From NCBI GenBank assembly GCA_902599045.1, contig CACKEA010000001.1, positions 268,985-332,984 on the forward strand: 64,000 nucleotides of DNA. Direction: 5' to 3'. A program made the translations under genes and the position numbers. The notes under the pieces are model-generated. The model was not told the origin of the DNA. It ran no database searches and saw only the letters and a list, made by a program, of their open reading frames with translations. This DNA is from an uncultured Alphaproteobacteria bacterium (GTDB taxonomy: Bacteria; Pseudomonadota; Alphaproteobacteria; HIMB59). Below, piece by piece: positions 17,001 through 26,721 of the stretch; positions within the stretch are counted from its first letter, which is position 1, and every line of letters begins with the position of its first letter.

Positions 17001-17499
17001 ATCATATATCGCTATTGGATCAAATATTGGCAACTGGAAAAGTAATTTTAATTTAGCATTAAAGCTAATGAATAAATTCGGACATGTCGAAAAGGTTAGC
17101 AGAGTCTATTTTACGAAACCTTTTGGGATAACTAACCAAAAATATTTTCACAATGCTGCCTTTTTATTTACTACAAATCTATACTTCAACGAATTATTTA
17201 TAAAAATGTGTTTTGTGGAAAAACAAATTAAAAAAAATAAAATTGTAATTAATGGGCCAAGAAAAATAGATCTCGATCTTATTCAATTTGAAAACTTGAA
17301 AATCAAAAACCACCTAATAACTATTCCTCATACATCCTCTCATTTAAGAGATTTTGTGATACAACCTATCCTAGATTTAAACCCAGATTTTATAGATTTA
17401 AAAACCCATAACTCTTATAAAAGCCTTTTAAATAATTTAGAGGAGAGGTTTATTGTTAAGAAATCTCGTCAAACCCAAGATTATCAAGAATTTTTATAA
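16972..17499 (+). CDS. folK: 2-amino-4-hydroxy-6-hydroxymethyldihydropteridine pyrophosphokinase
   Basis: The ATG at 16,972 is chosen over an upstream TTG, giving 175 residues. YIAIGSNIGNW is the HPPK start and NGPRKIDLDLIQF its GPRxxDxDxxxF motif; IPHTSSHLRDFVIQPI matches the C-terminal HP..RxFVL.PL pattern. It pyrophosphorylates the pterin for FolP. The 3' end overlaps convergent trpF by 44 bases. Confidence 0.91.
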   Translation: MQKKSAYRYKSYIAIGSNIGNWKSNFNLALKLMNKFGHVEKVSRVYFTKPFGITNQKYFHNAAFLFTTNLYFNELFIKMCFVEKQIKKNKIVINGPRKIDLDLIQFENLKIKNHLITIPHTSSHLRDFVIQPILDLNPDFIDLKTHNSYKSLLNNLEERFIVKKSRQTQDYQEFL

Positions 17500-18118
17500 G
17501 CTTTTCTTCATCAACGCTGTTTGATTTTTTTAACCCTGTCGATATATCAATTCCGTGTGGAGATACAGTTTTAATTGCCTCTTTGACATTACTAATATTA
17601 ATGCCTCCACCAAGATATAAAGGCTTTGCAAAACTCTTAAGTTGATTAATTTGACTCTCACACTCCATTAGAGATTTTTTCTCAATTACATCTTTTCTGT
17701 AAATATTAAGATCATAATAAAAACTACTAACATTATTTTTGATATGCTCAAAAAAATTATAATCAAAATTTTCGTAATTTATTGAAATTGATATTTTTGA
17801 ATTTGTTGAATTATTTAGTAATTCGATATCCTCAATCTTGTATTGATTAGATACACATACTTCCTTTATCTCTACTTGTTTTATAATGTCGATTATTTTT
17901 GGCATATGAATATTGCCAATCAATAGAATTGGATTTAATTTTAAATTGTAGGAAGCAATTGTAAGGTTATGAATTTCTTCAGTAGATAGTGTATTGGGGC
18001 CGTATAAGTAATTACTTACAAGGCCCACTGTTCTTACTGAATACTTTTGTATTACCTCTAACGATTTTTGATCTGTAATACCACAAACCTTGAGCTGGAT
18101 ATTACCATAATTGAACAT
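17456..18118 (-). CDS. trpF: Phosphoribosylanthranilate isomerase-like protein
   Basis: 220 residues of a TIM-barrel protein. The N-terminal LKVCGIT carries the catalytic cysteine, YLGGGINISNVKEAI is the phosphate-binding loop, and HGIDISTGLK matches the GVDVSSGVE end. The middle is diverged: the usual F.. SPR after strand 2 reads SNYLYGPN, and the GGTGxxFDW loop is not recognisable. TrpF isomerises phosphoribosylanthranilate in tryptophan synthesis. It lies alone between folK and katG, four bases from katG's stop. Function is probable but not certain. Confidence 0.72.
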   Translation of the reverse strand: MFNYGNIQLKVCGITDQKSLEVIQKYSVRTVGLVSNYLYGPNTLSTEEIHNLTIASYNLKLNPILLIGNIHMPKIIDIIKQVEIKEVCVSNQYKIEDIELLNNSTNSKISISINYENFDYNFFEHIKNNVSSFYYDLNIYRKDVIEKKSLMECESQINQLKSFAKPLYLGGGINISNVKEAIKTVSPHGIDISTGLKKSNSVDEEKLIKILDNLGFDEIS

Positions 18119-18121
18119 TAA

Positions 18122-20284
<2,163 letters not shown>

Positions 20285-20304
20285 CTACTTAATTAATGTT
20301 AAAA

Positions 20305-20334
20305 GTATTAAAATTTAACTTGTAAGTAAGTCAA
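20305..20334 (-). promoter_or_regulatory. Probable promoter of katG
   Basis: On the minus strand TTGACT (20,334-20,329) and TAATAC (20,310-20,305) are separated by 18 bases, followed by a leader with a strong Shine-Dalgarno. No OxyR or Fur-like dyad was recognised. Confidence 0.5.
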
Positions 20335-20378
20335 CAATACGAATTGTCTCTGTTAATAATTTACAAAAACCCTTGAAA

Positions 20379-21023
20379 TTATTTGCTTTTAAAGAACTGA
20401 TTGTACAAAAGGTAGGCAGCAAACATTCCAATGACTTGACAACTAATAAAAAATATTACGGTGGAGGGATTAATTCCCGTAAATGACTCAGTAAACATCC
20501 TAGCTATTGTTACAGCTGGATTTGCAAAACTTGTAGATGATGTAAATATAAGAGCTGCTGTGATATAAATTCCAACATTAAATGAAACTATATTTTTACC
20601 ATCAGATCTCGATAGAAGTATTACCAATAATAATCCCATTGCAGCAAAAATTTCGGAAATATATATATTTGCTCCGCTTCTTATATTCGAAGAAATTTCA
20701 ATTACATTTAATCCAAAAATATAATTTGCAAAAAATGTGCCTAGTATAGCTGCCACGATTTGTATTAGTATATAAAGAAATAAATCTTGAGAACTCAACT
20801 CTTTTTGTAAGAAAAACAAAATTGAAACAATAGGATTAAAATGAGCTCCAGAAAAATTAGCAAATATTCTTATTATAAAAATTAGTGTGAAACCTATGAC
20901 AACAGCATGACTAAATAATATTACCATTTGATCATTTGTATATTGCTGTCCTGCAATGCCAGAACCTACAATTGATACCAGCAAAACAAATGTACCAATA
21001 AATTCAGATATGTATTTTTGCAT
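20379..21023 (-). CDS. MIP-family channel (aquaporin/aquaglyceroporin-like)
   Basis: 214 residues with six membrane segments. The two pore loops are SGAHFNPIVS (NPI instead of NPA) and SFANPAVTIAR (canonical NPA). The second half, NPAVTIARMFTESFTGINPS, is of the type found in AqpS proteins of arsenic operons. No ars gene is nearby. It lies upstream of katG on the same strand, 103 bases apart. It may conduct water, glycerol, hydrogen peroxide or a metalloid; the substrate is unknown. Confidence 0.8.
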   Translation of the reverse strand: MQKYISEFIGTFVLLVSIVGSGIAGQQYTNDQMVILFSHAVVIGFTLIFIIRIFANFSGAHFNPIVSILFFLQKELSSQDLFLYILIQIVAAILGTFFANYIFGLNVIEISSNIRSGANIYISEIFAAMGLLLVILLSRSDGKNIVSFNVGIYITAALIFTSSTSFANPAVTIARMFTESFTGINPSTVIFFISCQVIGMFAAYLLYNQFFKSK

Positions 21024-21062
21024 TTACAAAGTCTTAATGTATCATTGCTAAGTAAAAAAGAA

Positions 21063-21368
21063 ATGTATTATGAATTTTTAGTTACACACTTAGACGCCCC
21101 ATTTTTATTACTTTCAGCGGTAACTACAGGCTTAATAATTCGTATCTTTTATAAACAATACATGAGTACAAACCTTGCAATGAGGGTTGTGATTTCAGTG
21201 GCTCTTTTTCTTATTAATGCAATTATTATTGTTCCGGGAATAGTCTTTATATACAGATGGATTATGTTGTGTGGTTTTTATCAACCGAGTGGTATTTTTG
21301 AAACTGGGTATGGCTGTAGCGGAGATGTCTTTAGTCTACGTGTTCCAAGGCTTTTTTTACCTTCGTAA
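21063..21368 (+). CDS. Small putative membrane protein
   Basis: From the ATG at 21,063 a 101-residue protein is encoded with two hydrophobic segments (FLLLSAVTTGLIIRIF; VVISVALFLINAIIIVPGIVFI). An earlier in-frame start overlaps the divergent aquaporin gene and is less likely. The last 38 bases overlap the 3' end of the convergent aminotransferase gene. No family is recognised. The membrane segments support a real gene, but the C-terminal third may be a run-on. Confidence 0.5.
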   Translation: MYYEFLVTHLDAPFLLLSAVTTGLIIRIFYKQYMSTNLAMRVVISVALFLINAIIIVPGIVFIYRWIMLCGFYQPSGIFETGYGCSGDVFSLRVPRLFLPS

Positions 21369-22644
21369 ACATTTCATCAACTTGACTATCGTTAATGATT
21401 AAAGGGGGAGAAAATGCAAGAGTATCTCCATTGGCTCTAACCATAAGACCAAGATCCCAAGCCTTCTTCATCGTCTCAAAGCCTCTGACACCTACGGCAC
21501 CTTTTTTAGGTTCTAGTTCTAGAGCAGCAATAACACCTAAATTTCTTATATCGATAATATGTTTAGTGCCTTTAAGACTATGGGCAGCTTCTTCAATAAC
21601 AGGAGCTATATGAGCTGCATTATCAAAAAGCCCTTCTTCTTTATAAATATCTAGTGTTGCCAAAGCTGCTGCGCACGCAACAGGATGACCAGAATAAGTG
21701 TATCCGTGAAATAATTCTATTGGAGCATCTGCATTCTCCATCATCGACTCATAGATAAAGTCTTGAACAATCGTGGCGCCCATTGGAATAGTCGCGTTCG
21801 TGATGCCTTTAGCACATGAAATTATATCAGGAGTTACACCAAAAAATTCTGATCCAGTGGCTTTTCCCATACGACCAAAAGCTGTTACCACTTCATCAAA
21901 GATTAATAAAATATCATGCTTCGTGCATAGTTCTCTGAGTCTTTTGAGGTAACCTTTTGGAGGTGGAAGTGCACCAGTTGATCCAGCAATTGGCTCAACG
22001 ATTACAGCAGCAATAGTTGATGCATCATGTAATTGGACAAGACGTTCTAAGTCATCTGCAAGTTCAGCGCCATGTTCAGGTTCACCTTTTGAAAAAGCAT
22101 TCAGTTCCAGATTATGAGTATGACGTAAATGATCAACACCATTGAGCATTGAGCCAAAGTACATTCTATTTTTCACCATACCCCCGACGGATATTCCACC
22201 GAAGCCAACACCGTGATATCCTCTCTCACGGCCAATCAATCTTGTTTTAGAAGAGTGTCCTCGTGCTCGTTGATAAGCAAGAGCAATTTTTAAGGCACTA
22301 TCTACTGCCTCTGATCCTGAGTTAGAAAAGAAAACATGATTCATTCCTTCAGGAAATATTTCAGCTAAGCGATTAGCCAGTTCAAATTGTTTAGGGTGTC
22401 CAAATTGGAACGGAGGAGAATAATCCAGATTTTCAATTTGTTCATTTACCGCTTCTTGAATTTTCTTTCGACCATGGCCAGCGTTTACACACCACAGTCC
22501 TGCAGTGCCATCTAAAATTTCTCTATTATCATCACTGATAAAATGCATATCCTTGGCTCCAACAATAATTCGAGGGTCTTTTTTGAATGTCTTGTTGGGA
22601 GTAAAAGGCATCCATAGCGGTTCTAAGTTATTGGGTTTATTCAT
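21331..22644 (-). CDS. Class III omega-amino acid:pyruvate aminotransferase
   Basis: 437 residues, full length. LEPLWMPFTPNKTFKKDPR, DGTAGLWCVNAGHGRKKI, the FFSNSGSEAVDSA phosphate loop, IGRERGYHGVGFGG, LLIFDEVVTAFGRMG, and the pyridoxal-phosphate lysine in ISCAKGITN are all in place. The closest characterised relatives are beta-alanine/omega-amino acid:pyruvate transaminases; taurine or polyamine-derived substrates are alternatives. A small gene of unknown function is directly upstream on the same strand. Confidence 0.9.
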   Translation of the reverse strand: MNKPNNLEPLWMPFTPNKTFKKDPRIIVGAKDMHFISDDNREILDGTAGLWCVNAGHGRKKIQEAVNEQIENLDYSPPFQFGHPKQFELANRLAEIFPEGMNHVFFSNSGSEAVDSALKIALAYQRARGHSSKTRLIGRERGYHGVGFGGISVGGMVKNRMYFGSMLNGVDHLRHTHNLELNAFSKGEPEHGAELADDLERLVQLHDASTIAAVIVEPIAGSTGALPPPKGYLKRLRELCTKHDILLIFDEVVTAFGRMGKATGSEFFGVTPDIISCAKGITNATIPMGATIVQDFIYESMMENADAPIELFHGYTYSGHPVACAAALATLDIYKEEGLFDNAAHIAPVIEEAAHSLKGTKHIIDIRNLGVIAALELEPKKGAVGVRGFETMKKAWDLGLMVRANGDTLAFSPPLIINDSQVDEMFTKVKKALEHVD

Positions 22645-22693
22645 ATACTGTTAAAAACTTATTCCTGAATTTGCATTCTGTCTATGATTGTTT

Positions 22694-22981
22694 TTAGGAC
22701 TTATAGCCCGACAAATAAATATCAACCATTACAGATATCATTACTTTAGAATATTCATTCTTATAGAACTCAGGATAATGACTGTCCTCTTTTAAGATGC
22801 CTTCATAATCCCATTCTAGGCCAAATGCTTTGTATTCACCGTTTTGAAGTAATTTATAAAAATACTCTTCGTTTATTTTTGAAAAACTATCCTCCTTGAT
22901 TTTATGTTTCTTGTTCCTTAGTAAAAAATACAGATAAAGTGCGAATATGTTAGTTTTTTCCCTATCCAAATTAGATTTCAT
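22694..22981 (-). CDS. Small protein of unknown function
   Basis: 95 residues beginning MKSNLDREKTNIFALYLYFL, charged and aromatic-rich, with EYKAFGLEWDYEGILKEDSH in the middle. It has no signal peptide, membrane segment or metal motif. It ends 49 bases before the aminotransferase on the same strand and may be co-transcribed with it. I do not recognise the family. Confidence 0.6.
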   Translation of the reverse strand: MKSNLDREKTNIFALYLYFLLRNKKHKIKEDSFSKINEEYFYKLLQNGEYKAFGLEWDYEGILKEDSHYPEFYKNEYSKVMISVMVDIYLSGYKS

Positions 22982-23029
22982 TCTTAGATTTTATGATGGC
23001 GTTTATAAATTTCCATACTATTTTTAACT

Positions 23030-23482
23030 ATGTCTGAATTATCTATAAACTTAAAATGGAAACTTGGAGAGGGAGAATTAGTACCAGGCAAATTCTCCAA
23101 TTCTCATGAAATTTCTTTCAATGATAATTATAATATTACTGCAGATGCTGCCCCTGATTGGGGAGGGAGCCCTGATTATACAAATCCAGAACAAGCCTTG
23201 GCAGCCTCAGTTAGCAGTTGCCACATGATGACTTTTTTAGCATTAGCAGCCAAAATGAAATGGCCAGTAAATTCCTATGAAGATAAGGCTGACGCTTATT
23301 TAGGCAAAAATTCCAAAGGGCAGATGGCTGTGACTAAGATAGTCCTTCATCCTGTTGTGACATTTATTGGAGAATTTACGATTAGTGACCAAGATATGAA
23401 GGACATGCATGATAGATCTCATCGATATTGTTTTGTTGCTAACTCGTTGGCTGATGAAGTTGTATTTGAAGTTAGTTTATGA
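23030..23482 (+). CDS. OsmC-family peroxiredoxin-like protein
   Basis: 150 residues. NPEQALAASVSSCHMMTFLA holds the peroxidatic cysteine, and HDRSHRYCFVANSL the second cysteine, in the usual OsmC/Ohr spacing. Such proteins reduce organic hydroperoxides or act on acyl-thioesters. It is the first gene of a three-gene operon with a crotonase (4-base overlap) and an acyl-CoA ligase, which favours a role linked to CoA-ester metabolism. Confidence 0.9.
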   Translation: MSELSINLKWKLGEGELVPGKFSNSHEISFNDNYNITADAAPDWGGSPDYTNPEQALAASVSSCHMMTFLALAAKMKWPVNSYEDKADAYLGKNSKGQMAVTKIVLHPVVTFIGEFTISDQDMKDMHDRSHRYCFVANSLADEVVFEVSL

Positions 23483-24282
23483 GCACAGATAGACAATCAT
23501 CACTTGTAAAAATCACTGAATTGGAAAACGGGATATTTAAAATCATCCTCAGCGATCCAAGTCATCAAAACACCTTATCAGAAAAAATGATTGATGAGCT
23601 TCAATCTGCATTTGATCATTTCAATTCTAGTCCTAGTAGGGTTATCATTTTATCCTCTACAGGAAAAGTTTTCTCAGCTGGTCATGATCTAAAAGAACTT
23701 AAAGCTGCTCGCTCTCATCCTGATAAGGGCAAAGAGTATTTTCAATCAATTTTAAAAAAATGCTCAAGATTAATGCAAACAATAGTCAACCATTCGAAAC
23801 CTGTCATAGCCCACGTAGATGGAGTTGCTACAGCTGCAGGATGCCAATTGGCACTAAGTTGTGATTTGGTTTATGCCTCTTCTAACTCAAGGTTTGCTAC
23901 ACCTGGAGTAAACATTGGCCTTTTTTGTTCAACTCCAATGGTTGCCCTTTCTCGAAATACAACCTCAAAGCATTCCATGGAAATGCTTCTTACAGGGGAG
24001 CTAATATCTGCTGACGATGCAGAGAAAAAAGGTCTTATTAATAAGAGTGTTAATGAGGAAGAGCTAGAAAACCTAATATTAGAAAAAGCAACTAAAATCA
24101 GCTCAAAATCTGGTACCACATTAAAAATTGGTAAAAAAGCATTTTATCAACAAATTGAAATGCCTTTAGCTGAAGCATATGAGTATGCTTCAAAAGTAAT
24201 GCTTGAAAACATGTTGGACCAAGATGCTAAAGAGGGAATAGAAGCTTTTTTAGAAAAACGATCTCCAAATTGGAAAGAATAA
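23479..24282 (+). CDS. Enoyl-CoA hydratase/isomerase family protein (ECHDC3-like)
   Basis: 267 residues of the crotonase fold. The oxyanion segments are KVFSAGHDLKEL and DGVATAAGCQLALSCDLVYA, and GVNIGLFCSTPMVALSR is typical of the ECHDC3-type subgroup. The usual catalytic glutamates of mitochondrial crotonase are not obvious, so hydratase activity is uncertain. It overlaps osmC by 4 bases and is 9 bases before the ligase gene. Confidence 0.88.
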   Translation: MSTDRQSSLVKITELENGIFKIILSDPSHQNTLSEKMIDELQSAFDHFNSSPSRVIILSSTGKVFSAGHDLKELKAARSHPDKGKEYFQSILKKCSRLMQTIVNHSKPVIAHVDGVATAAGCQLALSCDLVYASSNSRFATPGVNIGLFCSTPMVALSRNTTSKHSMEMLLTGELISADDAEKKGLINKSVNEEELENLILEKATKISSKSGTTLKIGKKAFYQQIEMPLAEAYEYASKVMLENMLDQDAKEGIEAFLEKRSPNWKE

Positions 24283-24291
24283 AATCTTAAG

Positions 24292-25938
24292 ATGGTCAAT
24301 CCCTATAATCAGGATTTGGATGCAAATTCTGCTAACTATCAACCTCTCACCCCATTATCATTTCTAGAAAGAGCTGCAGATGTATTTCCAGAGTTTACTG
24401 CAATTGTTCATGGTAATCTTCGAAGATCCTATGCTGAATTTTATCTTCGCTCTAAAAAATTAGCCTCAGCTTTATCTCAGCAGGGCATGACAAGAGGAAG
24501 TACAATATCAACTTTGTTGTTGAATACACCTCCAATGCTCGAAGCTCATTATGGTATTCCAATGTGTGGAGGAGTAATCCATGCCATCAACACCCGTCTT
24601 GATGCCGCGACTATTGCATTTCAACTTGAGCACGCTGACTCACAGTTTTTATTATTTGATCGAGAGTTATCAGCAACTGTAAAAGAAGTTTTGAGTCAAT
24701 GCAAAGTCAAACCCCAATTAATTGAATTTATAGATAAAGAATATTCCTATGAATCTCTAGATAATTTTGATCTAGATGTAATAGATTATGAGGAATTTTT
24801 GGATCGAGGAGATAGTAATTATCAATGGCTCATGCCAGAAAATGAGTGGGATGCAATTTCTGTTGGATACACTTCTGGTACTACCGGTGATCCCAAAGGA
24901 GTAGTCTCTCATCATCGTGGGGCTTATTTATTAGCTCAAGGTAATGCAATGGTTGCCTCAATGCCTAAACATTCAGTGTATCTTTGGACACTCCCGATGT
25001 TTCATTGTAACGGCTGGTGTTTTCCATGGACTATCTCAGCAATTATTGGAACTCATGTTTGTCTGCGCCAAGTTAGGGCAGAACCAATATGGAATAGCAT
25101 AAAAAACCATAAAGTTAGCCATTTATGTGGGGCACCCATCGTAATGTCAGTTATTTTATCACAAGACCAAAAAAACAGATTTAACATAACTCATGAGGTT
25201 CAATTTTTTACTGCAGCTGCACCACCACCAGAAAATATTCTTAGAGAAATGCAAGAGTCAGGATTTTTAGTAACCCATCTTTATGGTTTGACTGAAACAT
25301 ATGGACCAGCTGTCATTAATGAGTGGCATCAAGAATGGAATTCATTAGACTTGAATGCACAGGCATCACTTAAAGCTAGGCAGGGTGTACGATACCTTCC
25401 TCTAGAACATCTCAAAGTTCTTGACCCAGATACTATGAAGCAGGTTCCTGCCGATGGCAAAACAATTGGTGAAGTTATGTTTCAAGGAAATATTGTGATG
25501 AAGGGTTATTTAAAAAATAAATCTGCAAATCAAAAAGCTTTTGAAGGTGGTTGGTTTCACTCAGGAGATTTAGCAGTGATGCACCCTGACGGTTATCTCC
25601 AGCTAAAAGATCGATCAAAAGATATTATAATATCTGGTGGAGAAAATATTTCATCGATTGAAATTGAGGAAGTATTCTTAAAAAATGATTGTGTAAGTGC
25701 TGCAGCAGTCATAGCTATTCCTGATCAAAAGTGGGGCGAAGTCCCCTGTGCTTTTATTGAACTAAAGAAAGATCAAAATTGGAATGAGATACATGCAAAA
25801 CAGTGGTGCGAAGAAAACTTGGCATCATTTAAAGTTCCTAAATATTATTTTTTTGAGAACATTCCTCGAACTTCTACTGGCAAAATTCAAAAATTTGTAT
25901 TGAGAGAAAAAGGAAAGAGTCTTACTGGAACAAATTGA
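24292..25938 (+). CDS. Acyl-CoA synthetase (AMP-forming), DmdB-like
   Basis: 548 residues. The AMP-binding motif is VGYTSGTTGDPKGVVSHHRG; YGLTETYGP, HSGDLAV, LKDRSKDIIISGGENIS and the C-terminal lysine in RTSTGKIQKF complete the ANL enzyme set. The N-terminus (NPYNQDLDANSANYQPLTPL) resembles short/medium-chain ligases that include methylmercaptopropionate-CoA ligase DmdB. Two DmdA-family genes lie elsewhere in the window, so a DMSP-demethylation role is possible but unproven. Confidence 0.88.
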   Translation: MVNPYNQDLDANSANYQPLTPLSFLERAADVFPEFTAIVHGNLRRSYAEFYLRSKKLASALSQQGMTRGSTISTLLLNTPPMLEAHYGIPMCGGVIHAINTRLDAATIAFQLEHADSQFLLFDRELSATVKEVLSQCKVKPQLIEFIDKEYSYESLDNFDLDVIDYEEFLDRGDSNYQWLMPENEWDAISVGYTSGTTGDPKGVVSHHRGAYLLAQGNAMVASMPKHSVYLWTLPMFHCNGWCFPWTISAIIGTHVCLRQVRAEPIWNSIKNHKVSHLCGAPIVMSVILSQDQKNRFNITHEVQFFTAAAPPPENILREMQESGFLVTHLYGLTETYGPAVINEWHQEWNSLDLNAQASLKARQGVRYLPLEHLKVLDPDTMKQVPADGKTIGEVMFQGNIVMKGYLKNKSANQKAFEGGWFHSGDLAVMHPDGYLQLKDRSKDIIISGGENISSIEIEEVFLKNDCVSAAAVIAIPDQKWGEVPCAFIELKKDQNWNEIHAKQWCEENLASFKVPKYYFFENIPRTSTGKIQKFVLREKGKSLTGTN

Positions 25939-25966
25939 GGGTGGCCCTCACCACCCCCAAAAAAAC

Positions 25967-26050
25967 TTATAATTTTGAACCCACGATCCCGGCTATTAAC
26001 CAAATAATCATTATTATAAAAGGGTAGTGTCCTGTGAACATGTCAGCCAT
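25967..26050 (-). CDS. 27-residue single-span membrane peptide with ideal Shine-Dalgarno
   Basis: Reading the minus strand, AGGAGG (26,062-26,057) is followed after six bases by ATG at 26,050 and an open frame of 27 codons ending in TAA. The peptide starts MADMFTGHYP, continues with a hydrophobic span FIIMIIWLIAGIVG and ends SKL. A perfect Shine-Dalgarno at ideal spacing is unusual here and is seen mainly for strongly expressed genes such as the ABC-transporter binding protein at 53,212. I recognise no family. The peptide is probably an abundant small membrane protein, perhaps a partner of a larger complex. Confidence 0.65.
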   Translation of the reverse strand: MADMFTGHYPFIIMIIWLIAGIVGSKL

Positions 26051-26097
26051 TTAAAACCTCCTAGATTCCATGGAATAAGATTAAAGTTTTATAAGTA

Positions 26098-26116
26098 ATA
26101 TGCAATAATTGCATAT
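26098..26116. promoter_or_regulatory. Inverted repeat upstream of the 27-residue membrane peptide
   Basis: ATATGCAA-TAA-TTGCATAT has perfect eight-base arms and lies in the divergent space between the microprotein (minus) and pncC (plus). A further TATGCAAT half-site is present about 60 bases downstream near 26,173. It may be an operator; no regulator is assigned. Confidence 0.45.
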
Positions 26117-26241
26117 ATTATTTTTTAAATTGTTGATTTTTCTGTTGATAATCAGATTAAAAATCATTTTTTTATGCAATTTTTAGATACCTATAAGTAC
26201 CATTGTTATTTTGTAGTCCTTATAATAAGTATATCTTGTTG

Positions 26242-26721
26242 ATGACAGTAGAATCAAAGATAATCAAATATCTCTTAAATGAAAATATTACCCTATCTAC
26301 AGCGGAGTCTTGTACGGGTGGTTTGCTGGCAGCGAAATTTACATCTAAGCCAGGTATATCTAAAATTTATAAGAGTGGATTTATTACATATTCAAATGAC
26401 TCAAAAATTAAACATCTAAAAATCTCCCCCAATACTCTCAAAAGATATGGTGCTGTCAGTCGCCAAGTCTGTGCTCAGATGTGTTTTCAATTACATAAAA
26501 TTACAAAAAGCCAACTAACGTTTTCGACAACAGGTGTGGCTGGCCCAGATGGAGGAACTAAATTAAAACCAGTAGGTTTAGTTTTCATAGGAGTATATTT
26601 TAAAAAAAAAATTTATGTTGAACAATTAAAGTTTGGTCCAAGACTCTCAAGAGCACAAATTCAAAAGGCTACAGTTAAGGAATGTTTTCAAATGGTAAGC
26701 GAGATACTAAATGGGCTATAA
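26242..26721 (+). CDS. pncC: Nicotinamide-nucleotide amidohydrolase (CinA C-terminal domain)
   Basis: The ATG at 26,242 gives 159 residues, matching stand-alone PncC. ITLSTAESCTGGLLAAKF contains the catalytic serine, followed by GFITYSNDSKIKHL and STTGVAGPDGGTKLKPVG. It converts NMN to nicotinate mononucleotide, recycling NAD. Upstream residues of the open frame (MLFCSPYNKY) have no homology pattern. It overlaps the helicase gene by 11 bases. Confidence 0.9.
   Translation: MTVESKIIKYLLNENITLSTAESCTGGLLAAKFTSKPGISKIYKSGFITYSNDSKIKHLKISPNTLKRYGAVSRQVCAQMCFQLHKITKSQLTFSTTGVAGPDGGTKLKPVGLVFIGVYFKKKIYVEQLKFGPRLSRAQIQKATVKECFQMVSEILNGL

Noticed and set aside
25937-25956. GGGTGG-CCCTCA-CCACCC hairpin after the acyl-CoA ligase as a terminator
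   Set aside because: It is followed by A residues on the plus strand, and on the minus strand the T-tract precedes the stem; polarity is wrong for a rho-independent terminator. An alternative GAGGG/CCCTC pairing also exists.
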